The translations under genes were made by a program, and so were the position numbers. This document shows, one piece after another, positions 7,652 through 15,086 of a stretch of DNA of 64,000 bases (position 1 is its first letter; each line of letters starts with the position of its first letter). The notes beneath the pieces are model-generated. The model was not told where the DNA came from. It did not search any database and saw only the letters and a program-made list of their open reading frames with translations. Origin of the DNA: UBA3064 sp023258775 (GTDB lineage: Bacteria > Pseudomonadota > Gammaproteobacteria > Burkholderiales > Burkholderiaceae_E); contig JBIKXS010000001.1 of NCBI GenBank assembly GCA_044355655.1, positions 186,001-250,000 of the forward strand, read 5' to 3'.

Positions 7652-7713
7652 GTAACCATCGTTACATAGATGGGCAAAACTATGGTTTGCACTCTGATGG
7701 TAACTATGGTTAC
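7652..7713. promoter_or_regulatory. Right operator region, three repressor sites
   Basis: Three sites of the same family occur between the divergent cI-like and cro-like genes: GTAACCATCGTTAC at 7652-7665, a weaker AAAACTATGGTTTG at 7676-7689, and GTAACTATGGTTAC at 7700-7713. Centre-to-centre spacing is about 24 bp. With two sites at the left promoter this reproduces the lambda OR/OL layout. Confidence 0.82.
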
Positions 7714-7716
7714 AAT
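7687..7716 (+). promoter_or_regulatory. Rightward pR-like promoter
   Basis: TTGCAC at 7687-7692, an 18-bp spacer and TACAAT at 7711-7716 make a plausible sigma70 promoter overlapping the rightmost operator. The expected start point falls at about 7723, right at the likely cro start codon. Confidence 0.5.
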
Positions 7717-7723
7717 GAGCGGC

Positions 7724-7933
7724 ATGAGACATGAAGATCACTCCAAGTTGATTGACATGCTTGGTGGAACCGTAGAGGTAGCGCGGCTGTGCCAGGTGTC
7801 ATCACAGGCCGTTTCCAAGTGGAGAAACGAAGGCATCCCTCATGCCCGGCTCATGTACCTGCGACTTGCTCGAAAGGATGTTTTCGAGCAGTTCGACGCA
7901 GAGTCCGGCAATCACGAGGCTGATTCCGAATGA
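7724..7933 (+). CDS. cro: Cro-like DNA-binding protein
   Basis: A 69-residue protein with the Cro/YdaS-type helix-turn-helix (LIDMLGGTVEVARLCQVSSQAVSKWRNEG split over about residues 7-36), followed by HARLMYLRLAR. It is divergent from the repressor gene across the three operators, the place of cro. Possible starts are ATG 7715 and 7724. 7724 is preferred because 7715 lies inside the predicted -10 box; neither has a strong ribosome binding site. Confidence 0.8.
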   Translation: MRHEDHSKLIDMLGGTVEVARLCQVSSQAVSKWRNEGIPHARLMYLRLARKDVFEQFDAESGNHEADSE

Positions 7934-7970
7934 CCATTTCCTTTTCCTCCATCGCCACTAGGCGGTTTGC

Positions 7971-8005
7971 GGCGCTGGGCCTTTCCGGCCTGGCGCCATT
8001 TTTTT
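7971..8005 (+). terminator. Candidate terminator between cro-like and cII-like genes (tR1 position)
   Basis: GGCGC (7971-7975) can pair with GCGCC (7993-7997), with an inner GGCC/GGCC pair, followed by seven T (7999-8005). It occupies the place of lambda tR1. Confidence 0.55.
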
Positions 8006-8069
8006 GGCGTGAAACCAGTATCTGCTTGGCGCCGGTTCGGCGATAGGCGACTTTCGAAAGGCGTTCGTC

Positions 8070-8531
8070 ATGAGACACACAAGACCGACAAAACAGACGC
8101 ACCGAGCGCTATTCCTGGCGCTACAGGCCGATGCAAAAGAGTTCCCAGGCGGAGTAAGGGCCATCGCTGAGGTAATGGGCGTGAATGGAAACACGCTGTC
8201 GAACGGCATCAATCCCGACCATGATGCGCCGCCACCTTCGTTTTCCGCCATCTTGGAGATAGTCGTATTGGCTCAGGCCAAGCGATCAGTGTTCGCCCTG
8301 GCGCAGCTTGTCGGTCAGGTTCCAATGGATTTCGAGCTTGAGCATCGCTCACCGGCGGAGGCGGTCAGGCTGTTCATGATGCTTATGCACACCGTCGGCG
8401 ACGTACTCGGCAAGGGTAGCGATGCCGCCAAGGACGGGCGCTTTGATGCCGACGAACGCAAGGCCCTGGAGCCTTTGCTGCTGGCGCTTATGAAGGCTAC
8501 CGGCGAACTGTTGCAAGCCATTCGCGGGTAA
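8070..8531 (+). CDS. CII-like phage regulatory protein
   Basis: A 153-residue protein. Residues 10-60 (ALFLALQADAKEF followed by IAEVMGVNGNTLSNGINPD) match the start of the phage CII/CP76 regulator family, which has an N-terminal helix-turn-helix with a long helical C-terminus. Family members act as transcription regulators in the lysis-lysogeny decision or early expression. AAAGG lies before the ATG. It is the first gene after the cro-like gene, consistent with that role. Confidence 0.55.
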   Translation: MRHTRPTKQTHRALFLALQADAKEFPGGVRAIAEVMGVNGNTLSNGINPDHDAPPPSFSAILEIVVLAQAKRSVFALAQLVGQVPMDFELEHRSPAEAVRLFMMLMHTVGDVLGKGSDAAKDGRFDADERKALEPLLLALMKATGELLQAIRG

Positions 8532-8535
8532 CGCC

Positions 8536-8781
8536 ATGAGCCAGTGCGACCGCCTCCTTGACCGCCTGAAGCGCGGGCCAATCACCCCGATGGAAGCCTG
8601 GAGCGAACTTGGCATTTACCGCCTTGGCGCTCGCGTTTTCGATTTGAAGGCCCAGGGCCACGAAATCGTCCGGGAACTGGTTGCGGTGAACAACCGCTTC
8701 GGGGAGGAGTGCCGGGTTGCGCGGTACAAGCTGGACGCGAAGAACAAAGAGGCGGCAATGCAAGCCACCCTGATTCAGTAG
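8536..8781 (+). CDS. Small winged-helix protein (HTH_39-like)
   Basis: An 81-residue protein. CDRLLDRLKRGPITPMEAWSE followed by LGIYRLGARVFDLKAQGHEI is the typical phage HTH_39 winged-helix pattern, and basic residues follow. It starts 4 bp after the CII-like gene. A DNA-binding role is likely; the target is unknown. Confidence 0.65.
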   Translation: MSQCDRLLDRLKRGPITPMEAWSELGIYRLGARVFDLKAQGHEIVRELVAVNNRFGEECRVARYKLDAKNKEAAMQATLIQ

Positions 8782-8795
8782 GCGATGGAGAAAAC

Positions 8796-8912
8796 ATGAA
8801 AAACAGATCGATTGGGGGGGGCGCGTCACGCATTTATTGCGGCAAAAAGTCGCTCATGGCGTGCGCCATAGACCTTTCCGGCAATGACAGGAAGGGCGCC
8901 AGTGATGCGTGA
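8796..8912 (+). CDS. 38-residue small ORF with a G8 tract
   Basis: A short frame (MKNRSIGGGASRIYCGKK...) preceded by GATGGAG and overlapping the start of the replication gene by 8 bp. A run of eight G (8814-8821) encodes the Gly stretch, so the frame would change with slippage or a sequencing error. Evidence for translation is the coupling and spacing only. Confidence 0.4.
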   Translation: MKNRSIGGGASRIYCGKKSLMACAIDLSGNDRKGASDA

Positions 8913-9789
8913 CTACTCTAAGGTTGGCCCAAAGTTCTGGATTGGAGCGACAGGCAAGCGACTGCGCGCAGCCGGCATGGAGGCGCAGATAGTCGCCATG
9001 TACCTGCTGACGAGCCCGCACGCCAACATGCTTGGCCTCTACTACTGCCCGACCATGTTCATCGCCCATGAAACTGGGCTTGGCCTAGAAGGGGCTTCAA
9101 AGGGGCTTCATAGAGCCATCGAAGCCGGATTTTGCGAGTACGACGAGGCTTCCGAAGTGGTGTGGGTAATCGAAATGGCCTCATACCAAGTTGGCGAAGC
9201 ATTGAAGCCCAACGACCTACGGGTAAAAGGGGTGCAAAACGAGTATTCATCACTGCCTGAAAACCCTTATTTGGCGCGGTTTTACGAGAAATACTGCGGC
9301 GCATTTTGCATGTCTTCTTGTCGTGGAAATGGAAGCCCCTCAGAAGCCCCTTCAAAGCCCCTGTTAAGCCAAGAACAGGAACAGGAACATGAACAGGAAC
9401 AGGAACAGGAAAAAGGATTGGGGGCTCCGACCGGGCAGTCCGATGCGGCCAATGCTCCGCCTACGGCTACGCCGAAACAAAAGGCATCGCCTACCGGCAC
9501 TCGTTTGCCTGAAGGCTGGGTTTTGCCGAAGGCTTGGGGCGAATGGGCGCTTACCGAGCGCAACGACCTGACTGCTGATGATGTGCGCCGAGAGGCTGCC
9601 TGCTTTGCCGACTACTGGCACAGCAAGGCCGGCGCAGACGCCCGCAAGGCCGACTGGGAGGCGACTTGGCGCAACTGGATTCGCCGATCAGATGCCGGCG
9701 GGCAGGCCAAGGGCGCGCGCCCGGCAGCCAAGACTCCGCCGCGTGACAACTTCGACAACGTGAATTACGGGACTGGGGGAAGGCTATGA
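8905..9789 (+). CDS. Phage replication initiator, O-like
   Basis: A 294-residue protein. Residues 1-110 resemble a winged-helix initiator domain (KFWIGATGKRLRAAGMEAQIVAMYL and EGASKGLHRAIEAGFCEYD). The middle is low complexity, with an alternating Gln/Glu run. The C-terminus (FADYWHSKAGADARKADWEATWRNWIRR) matches the DnaT/O-type C-terminal helix found in many phage initiators. It overlaps the DnaC-like loader gene (ATGA), the classic O-P or DnaD-DnaC arrangement. Candidate origin repeats lie inside the gene. The start at 8905 has AGGAAGG upstream. Confidence 0.75.
   Translation: MRDYSKVGPKFWIGATGKRLRAAGMEAQIVAMYLLTSPHANMLGLYYCPTMFIAHETGLGLEGASKGLHRAIEAGFCEYDEASEVVWVIEMASYQVGEALKPNDLRVKGVQNEYSSLPENPYLARFYEKYCGAFCMSSCRGNGSPSEAPSKPLLSQEQEQEHEQEQEQEKGLGAPTGQSDAANAPPTATPKQKASPTGTRLPEGWVLPKAWGEWALTERNDLTADDVRREAACFADYWHSKAGADARKADWEATWRNWIRRSDAGGQAKGARPAAKTPPRDNFDNVNYGTGGRL
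9091..9410. repeat. Repeat cluster inside the initiator gene, candidate replication origin
   Basis: GGGGCTT occurs at 9091 and 9102. Its complement AAGCCCC occurs at 9333, 9344 and 9355, always 11 bp apart. The blocks 9091-9109 and 9343-9361 form an imperfect 19-bp inverted pair. Directly after come about six GAACAG hexamers (9373-9410). The placement inside an O-like gene resembles lambda ori. Confidence 0.45.
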
Positions 9790-10568
9790 AGGCCATTGCT
9801 GACATCGGGCTCCATGCCGAGCCGAAAACCAAGCCCGCTGTGTGCGAAACGCACGGCGCCTACGAAAGCCCGTGCTTCATCGGCTCGATCTGGTCGAGGT
9901 GCCCGGCATGCGGCGCCGAGACGGCCGCAAAAGAACGTTCCGAGGCTGAAACGCGGGAGCGCGAGAGCCGTTTGCAGGCGTGGCAGCGCAAGATCGGCGA
10001 CGCTGGAATCCCTGAGCGGTTCCGTGATCGAAGCCTGTCCGGGTTTGTCGTCAAGACCGGCGCCCAGGGCAATGCACTCGAATTCGCCAAGGGGTACGCC
10101 GATAACTTCGATGCCGCGCTGAAGACCGGTAGAAGCGCCTTGTTCCTTGGAAAGCCCGGAACCGGCAAGACGCACCTGGCCGTCGGCATCGGCATGCAGA
10201 TCATGCAGCGCGATAACCGGAGCGTGCTTTTCACGACGGTGATGCGCGCCATTCGCAGGGTCAAGGACACTTGGAGCCGTGACAGCCGCGAGAGCGAAAC
10301 GGATGCCATTGCCGCCCTGGTCTTTCCCGATCTGCTGATTCTGGATGAGGTTGGCGTGCAGTTCGGCAGCGAGACCGAGAAGCTGATCCTGTTCGACGTG
10401 CTGAACGAGCGGTACGAGAAGCGCCGCCCGACGCTGATGCTGTCAAACCTTGGCCTGGATGATGTTCGCGCCTTCCTTGGCGAACGAATTTTCGACCGCC
10501 TGCGAGAGGACGGCGGCGAATCCATGGTCTTCGACTGGGAAAGTTACCGGGGGAAGGCTGCCGCATGA
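9786..10568 (+). CDS. DnaC-like helicase loader ATPase
   Basis: A 260-residue AAA+ protein. Four cysteines at the N-terminus (C20, C30, C39, C42, with CPAC) look like a zinc ribbon. The Walker A motif is GKPGTGKT at 122-129, and the Walker B is LLILDEVG about residue 180. C-terminal LMLSNLGLDDVRAFLGERIFDRL is typical of DnaC/IstB. It would load the replicative helicase onto the origin with the O-like initiator. The start overlaps the upstream stop (ATGA) and its own stop overlaps the next start. Confidence 0.87.
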   Translation: MKAIADIGLHAEPKTKPAVCETHGAYESPCFIGSIWSRCPACGAETAAKERSEAETRERESRLQAWQRKIGDAGIPERFRDRSLSGFVVKTGAQGNALEFAKGYADNFDAALKTGRSALFLGKPGTGKTHLAVGIGMQIMQRDNRSVLFTTVMRAIRRVKDTWSRDSRESETDAIAALVFPDLLILDEVGVQFGSETEKLILFDVLNERYEKRRPTLMLSNLGLDDVRAFLGERIFDRLREDGGESMVFDWESYRGKAAA

Positions 10569-11041
10569 CGGAGTTGGTTCTGGTCAAGACTCCAGGCGGC
10601 GCACTGGCGCCGGCGGATGAAGAAGCCCGCGCGCTGGTGGAGAAGCTGAAAGCCGGCCAAGGCGTCCGCGCCACCATCAAACGCGCCCGGAATGTGCGCT
10701 TCCACCGCAAGGCGTTCGCCCTGTTCAAGCTGGCCTTCGATGTGTGGGAGCCTGAGACGCCACAGACCTACAAGGGCGAGGTGGTATCCAAGGATTTTGA
10801 CCGGTTCCGCAAGGACATGACCATCCTGGCCGGCTTCTACAAGGCCGTCTATAACGCTCGCGGAGAAGTTCGGCTTGAGGCGGAAAGCCTGTCTTTCGCC
10901 AGCATGGCCGAGGATCGTTTCGAGAAGGTTTTCCGGGCCGTGCTGAATGTTGTTTGGAACCGAGTGCTGCGCAATGCCGGATATGAGACTGAGGCCGAGG
11001 TTGAGCGCGTTGTCGATGAGCTGATGAGGTTCGACTCATGA
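10565..11041 (+). CDS. DUF1367 family phage protein
   Basis: A 158-residue protein with the DUF1367 pattern: ARNVRFHRKAFALFKLAFDVWEP, then FDRFRKDMTILAGFYKAVYNARGEVRLEAESLSFASM and VLNVVWNRVLR (positions about 40-140). The family occurs in phage replication/recombination regions, often near NinB- or Ref-type genes. Its biochemical role is not known. It is coupled by ATGA to both neighbours. Confidence 0.75.
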   Translation: MTELVLVKTPGGALAPADEEARALVEKLKAGQGVRATIKRARNVRFHRKAFALFKLAFDVWEPETPQTYKGEVVSKDFDRFRKDMTILAGFYKAVYNARGEVRLEAESLSFASMAEDRFEKVFRAVLNVVWNRVLRNAGYETEAEVERVVDELMRFDS

Positions 11042-11331
11042 GCACGGCCGCCGAGAAGCGCCATATGGGCAAAGTCGCCGAGGTTGGCTGCATTCTGTGC
11101 CATCACCTTGGCCTGGGCGCCACGCCGGCCCATGTTCATCACATCCGGGAAGGGCAAGGCATGAGTCAGCGCGCCAGCAACTTCCTGACGATTCCGCTGT
11201 GCCCAGAGCATCACCAGGGCGCTTCCGGCATTCATGGCCTGGGGGCGAAGGCGTTTGAGCGCACCTATCGACTGAACGAGCTCGATCTGCTGGCACTGAC
11301 CATTGAGCAACTGGGGGCGCGATGCCGGTAG
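11038..11331 (+). CDS. Ref-like HNH recombination nuclease
   Basis: A 97-residue protein with the Ref/HNH pattern: GCILCHH, then HVHHIREGQGMSQRASNF, IPLCPEHH and GIHGLGAKAFE. Phage P1 Ref is a RecA-dependent nuclease that enhances recombination. Here it is a short version holding only the nuclease core, as in many prophages. The conserved His pair and CxxC/CPxHH residues would bind zinc and metal. Start coupled by ATGA. Confidence 0.75.
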   Translation: MSTAAEKRHMGKVAEVGCILCHHLGLGATPAHVHHIREGQGMSQRASNFLTIPLCPEHHQGASGIHGLGAKAFERTYRLNELDLLALTIEQLGARCR

Positions 11332-11549
11332 CCGAGTCCGTCCGCTGCGTCGATTGCGACCACTTCCGCTTGAAGGACGCCAAGGACATGGCGAAGTTCG
11401 GCTTTGGCCTGTGCGCTCCGAAGAAGAACGGGCACGAATTCATGTCGGCAACCTACCCGAGGGAGTGCAAGCAATGGGTGATCGCGGCTGATGACGTGCT
11501 CGATGGCCGCAAGGCATGGCTTGAAAAGAGGGGTTCTGACCGTGAGTAA
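11322..11549 (+). CDS. Small cysteine-containing phage protein
   Basis: A 75-residue protein with CVDCDHF near the N-terminus, then GLCAPKKNG and ECKQW. The four cysteines fit one zinc site. It overlaps the Ref-like gene by 10 bp and the next gene by 8 bp, so it is part of the packed early operon. Function unknown. Confidence 0.55.
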   Translation: MPVAESVRCVDCDHFRLKDAKDMAKFGFGLCAPKKNGHEFMSATYPRECKQWVIAADDVLDGRKAWLEKRGSDRE

Positions 11550-11997
11550 CGTCGTTCGATGGTCAGAAGAGCAGCTTGCAGCCCACAAGCAGCGCGCGGC
11601 GGTATCGACTCCGCCCAGGAAGGAAGAGAAGGCGCCTGATTCCATCAAGACGCAGCCGCTTCCTGTGGCCATTGGCGCCGAGCGCGACCAGGGGATGAAC
11701 AAGACCGAGGCGGAATACGCCGGGATGCTGGAAGAGCGCAAGGCGCGTCGGGAAATCGCCTGGTGGAAGTACGAGGCCATCACCTTCAAGCTGGCTGACG
11801 ACACGCGCTATACACCGGACTTCGCCGTGATGTTGCCCAATGGCGAGTTCGAGATTCACGAGACAAAAGGTGGGTTCATCCGGGAGGACGGCTGGCAGAA
11901 GCTCAAGATCGCCGCCGGGATGTTCCCGTTCAGGTTCTTCCTCTGCCAGAAACTGGCGAAGAAGGATGGCGGCGGCTGGAAAATCAAGGGGGTCTAA
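11542..11997 (+). CDS. DUF1064 family endonuclease-like protein
   Basis: A 151-residue protein from GTG 11542, which has AGAGGGG upstream and overlaps the previous stop. The C-terminal half matches DUF1064: NKTEAEYAGMLE, ITFKLADDTRYTPDFAVMLPNGEFEIHETKG, MFPFRFFL. The YTPDF ... EIHETKG residues look like a PD-(D/E)XK-type active site (D ... ExK). It may be a Holliday junction resolvase-like nuclease. The longer frame from 11491 is shadow of the previous gene. Confidence 0.68.
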   Translation: MSNVVRWSEEQLAAHKQRAAVSTPPRKEEKAPDSIKTQPLPVAIGAERDQGMNKTEAEYAGMLEERKARREIAWWKYEAITFKLADDTRYTPDFAVMLPNGEFEIHETKGGFIREDGWQKLKIAAGMFPFRFFLCQKLAKKDGGGWKIKGV

Positions 11998-12614
11998 TGC
12001 CGGAGAAGAAACCTTCATCAACTCGAATCGAACAGGCGGCTGTGGTGAAAACCATCGGCGCCCGGATGAGAGAAGCCCGCGAACTGTGCAACATGTCCCA
12101 GAGCGCGGCGGCCAGACGCCTTGGGTACTCTAACCCATCGAAACTATCCAAGGTGGAGGGAGCGACCGACACCAACTCAGTGCCATTGTGGCTGATCGTT
12201 CGCGCCGCCAGCGTCTATGAGGTTTCAATCGACTACCTGTTTGGCTGCTCCGATGACTGGGAGGCCGGTTCCCGCATGACTCAGGAGCGCGAAACCTCCG
12301 CGTGGCTGTTCGATACGTGGGAAAAGGCCCGCCGGCGAGACATGGAGACCTTGCGAAAATTGCACAACAAGGTGGAGGCAATGGAAGAGGCGATTGCCAC
12401 GATGCTCGCTGCTTCTGACGAGACCGGCGCCGCCCTGGAACGGTTCATTGAGCTCAACCCTGAATTCGAGGACATGAAAGCCGGTAGCAGGCTGACCGGA
12501 TCAATCGGGCGCGCTGCCGATGCCGCCAAGAACGCCAAGGCAAAGATGACGCGGTTCCGGCTTGAATGCTCCATCGCCGCCGCCGATACGAATCAACTAA
12601 GCCTGACGATTTGA
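11997..12614 (+). CDS. XRE-family transcription regulator at the early/late boundary
   Basis: A 205-residue protein. Residues 18-80 are an XRE helix-turn-helix (IGARMREARELCNMSQSAAARRL, then SKLSKVEG and EVSIDYLFG). The C-terminal part is helical and probably dimerises. It is the last gene before terminase and overlaps the previous stop by one base. That position suits a late-gene regulator, but no target is shown. Confidence 0.72.
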   Translation: MPEKKPSSTRIEQAAVVKTIGARMREARELCNMSQSAAARRLGYSNPSKLSKVEGATDTNSVPLWLIVRAASVYEVSIDYLFGCSDDWEAGSRMTQERETSAWLFDTWEKARRRDMETLRKLHNKVEAMEEAIATMLAASDETGAALERFIELNPEFEDMKAGSRLTGSIGRAADAAKNAKAKMTRFRLECSIAAADTNQLSLTI

Positions 12615-12628
12615 GAGAGGTATGGGGT

Positions 12629-13510
12629 ATGGCAGCAAAACCCAAACTCACGCCCGAGCAATGGGCGGACGTGCGAAAGCATTGGGAGGGCGACTCCCGT
12701 GATGGGTATTCCTGGCTGGTCGAAGAACTGAGCCTGCCGGTATCTGCGCCGGCCGTGCGCAAGGTTGCGATACGGGATGGGTGGAGCAAGGGCGCATCGA
12801 AGGCAGAAAGCAAGCACAAGGCGGCAGCGGCAAAGGCAGCGAAGGCCCGGCAGCCCAGCAAGCCAACCCAATCGAGCAAGGTTTCCAAGGTTTCTCAGGG
12901 AAACCATGCCAAGGTTTCGGAAACCATCGAATCAGAAACCTTTAACGAGGAAGCCATAGCGGGCGAAGAGCCCGAGCGCCGATCTGTTGGGCGGCCAACA
13001 TTGTTCCGTGATGAGTATGTCGAGCAGGCGTACAAGCTGTGCCTATTGGGCGCGACTGACGCGGAACTGGCTGACTTCTTCGAGGTGTGCGAGCGAACCA
13101 TCAACACCTGGAAGGAAGATTACCCGGAATTTTTGCAGTCCCTAAAGGCTGGCAAGGCTTCTGCTGATGCCGCCGTGGCCGAAAGCCTGTACAAGCGCGC
13201 CCTTGGCTACTCGCACCCTGATGTGCATATCAGCAACTTCCAGGGGATGATTACCGTCACCGACATCGTGAAGCACTACCCGCCGGACACGGGCGCGGCC
13301 TTCATTTGGCTGAAGAACCGCCAGCCTCACAAGTGGAAGGACAAGGTAGAGGTGAAGGAGGACATCAACCTCAATATCTTCCCGCCCAAGGAAGTGCTCA
13401 AGGAACTGTTCGAGGCTTCGCTGAAGCGTTCGACCGAGAAGGCGGCCATGCTGACCAACCGGCGCGAGCGCCTGGGTATCGTGATCGAGGCGGGGCAGGA
13501 TGTCGACTAA
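12629..13510 (+). CDS. Terminase small subunit
   Basis: A 293-residue protein. Residues 1-65 carry a DNA-binding start (LTPEQWADVRKHWEGDSRDGYSWL, VSAPAVRKVAIRDGW). An Ala/Lys/Ser linker follows. From about residue 110 comes the small-terminase core (YKLCLLGATDAELADFFEVCERTINTWK, FIWLKNRQPHKWKDKVEV). It recognises phage DNA for packaging and works with the large subunit, whose start it overlaps by 11 bp. The start at 12629 is preferred over the frame start at 12566, which overlaps the regulator. Confidence 0.82.
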   Translation: MAAKPKLTPEQWADVRKHWEGDSRDGYSWLVEELSLPVSAPAVRKVAIRDGWSKGASKAESKHKAAAAKAAKARQPSKPTQSSKVSKVSQGNHAKVSETIESETFNEEAIAGEEPERRSVGRPTLFRDEYVEQAYKLCLLGATDAELADFFEVCERTINTWKEDYPEFLQSLKAGKASADAAVAESLYKRALGYSHPDVHISNFQGMITVTDIVKHYPPDTGAAFIWLKNRQPHKWKDKVEVKEDINLNIFPPKEVLKELFEASLKRSTEKAAMLTNRRERLGIVIEAGQDVD

Positions 13511-15020
13511 GCCGCTGCTGCTTCCAGAAGACCCGCGCTGGCTGGAGTTTTGCAAGGAATACTCCGGCAGCGCCGAGCGTTTCGCCCGCGAGGTGCAGGG
13601 AATTGACCCGTCCGACCAGCAGGTAGAGCTTTTCACCTGCGTTTCGGCGTCACGATCCCGCACGTCAGTAGCGTCCGGGCACGGCACCGGCAAGACGACC
13701 AGCATCGCCAATATCGTGCTGTGGCATCTGCTGTGCTACCCGATGTCCGTCACGCTGCTGACAGCGAACGACATGGATCAGTTGAAGGCCACGCTCTGGA
13801 AGGAAATCGGCGTCGCCCTGGAGCGCATCCGGCGCGGCCCGCATGGATGGGTTGCGGATCATGTCGAAATCCTGGCGAACGCGACCTGCCGCATTATCGG
13901 CTTTGAACAGGTCTGGTTCGTCGAGAGCAAGACGGCAAACGAGAAGACGGCCAACAAGATGGCAGGCCGGCACGGCGAATGGCTGCTGATTATCGGAGAC
14001 GAGGCTTCCACACTGCCGGACAACGTGCTGACCACGCTCACCGGCGCCCTGACTGAGCAGCACAACCGGATGCTGCTGACCAGCCAGCCGACCCGCAATG
14101 CCGGCTTCTTCTACCGCACCCACAACGACCTTGCCATCCAGAACGGCGGGGAATGGACGCCGCTTGTCTTCGACTCGTTCGACTCGCCTTTTGTGAGCGA
14201 TGACTCCCTGCTGGAGTTGTGGAATTCATACGACGACGACGAGCGCAACGTCCGACTGCTGGGCCGATTCCCGCAAGACTCGTCAAAGCACATGATGAGC
14301 CTGAAGGTTGCAGAGTCGATGTACCGGCGCGGCCGGATCATCAAGGACGACGAGAATTTCGGCTGGTTTGTGCTTGGCGACATCGCATCTGGCGAGGGAT
14401 TGCGCGACAAATCGGCGTGCGTAGTGGCGCGCGTGATCGGCTATGGCGACATCGGGCCTGATGCCCGGCGCGTCGAGGTGGCGGCCATTCCGGTACTGAC
14501 CAACAAGATTCGCTCCAACATGTTCGCATCCACCCTGGCGGACTGCGGAGCCGATCTGAGCAACCCGACCAACGTAATCGACTCCGGCGGCCTTGGTATC
14601 AACGTCTGCCAAGACCTGGAGGACATGGGCAAGGTTGTGCACCGGGTCAATTGGGGCAACCCGTGTTTCAAGAAGCTGAACAAGGACAGATACCTCAATC
14701 TGCGAGCTCAAGCCATGCACCAGGCCGCGCGTGCGGCGAAGGATGGGCGCCTGTCAATTCTCACCCAGGACTACAAGAACGTGATGCTGGGTCAGTCTTC
14801 GCGCATCCCGAAGACATTCACCGAGAAGGGGCGGATTCGCGTTCCGCCGAAAGGATCAACGGAATGGGATGGCCTTGGATCGCCTGACCTTTGGGACGCC
14901 GTGTGCTTCGCCTTCCTGGAGAACGCCAGCTACATCGTGAGCGAGAACATTGGAGGCGAGTCGGGCGGACTGACCGAATCCGTCATGGCGAAGGCCGATA
15001 GCCTGTTTGCCGACGTGTGA
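13500..15020 (+). CDS. Terminase large subunit
   Basis: A 506-residue packaging motor. The Walker A is GHGTGKT at 60-66; the Walker B with catalytic acid is LLIIGDE about residues 162-168. The C-terminal half has LGDIASGEGLRDKSACVVAR and later DSGGLGINVCQDL and GSPDLWDAVCFAF, supplying the acidic RNase H-like nuclease residues. It cuts concatemers and pumps DNA into the prohead through the portal, which is encoded far away at 42,501. It resembles the BcepMu- and T4-like TerL group by eye. Confidence 0.9.
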   Translation: MSTKPLLLPEDPRWLEFCKEYSGSAERFAREVQGIDPSDQQVELFTCVSASRSRTSVASGHGTGKTTSIANIVLWHLLCYPMSVTLLTANDMDQLKATLWKEIGVALERIRRGPHGWVADHVEILANATCRIIGFEQVWFVESKTANEKTANKMAGRHGEWLLIIGDEASTLPDNVLTTLTGALTEQHNRMLLTSQPTRNAGFFYRTHNDLAIQNGGEWTPLVFDSFDSPFVSDDSLLELWNSYDDDERNVRLLGRFPQDSSKHMMSLKVAESMYRRGRIIKDDENFGWFVLGDIASGEGLRDKSACVVARVIGYGDIGPDARRVEVAAIPVLTNKIRSNMFASTLADCGADLSNPTNVIDSGGLGINVCQDLEDMGKVVHRVNWGNPCFKKLNKDRYLNLRAQAMHQAARAAKDGRLSILTQDYKNVMLGQSSRIPKTFTEKGRIRVPPKGSTEWDGLGSPDLWDAVCFAFLENASYIVSENIGGESGGLTESVMAKADSLFADV

Positions 15021-15024
15021 GGCG

Positions 15025-15063
15025 GAAAACAGCCCCGGATTGCTGCCAGCCGCCGCCTACCAT
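15025..15063 (+). promoter_or_regulatory. Putative late promoter element A (before head genes)
   Basis: Directly after the terminase stop: GGAAAAC (GAAAA from 15025), then TACCAT at 15058-15063, 33 nt further on. TTGC is present at 15040 but at a longer distance (14 nt before TACCAT) than in the other copies. The downstream gene has its own AAGGAGG, so the mRNA would have a short leader. Confidence 0.45.
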
Positions 15064-15086
15064 CGCATAAAGAAGGAGGTTTGCGC

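Noticed and set aside
7652..7741. Longer repressor start at 7741
   Set aside because: It would translate the operators and give a His/Asn-rich N-terminus unlike XRE repressors; ATG 7651 begins the HTH domain properly.
9373..9410. Hexamer array read as CRISPR or minisatellite
   Set aside because: Too short, no spacers; it encodes a Gln/Glu run in the initiator.
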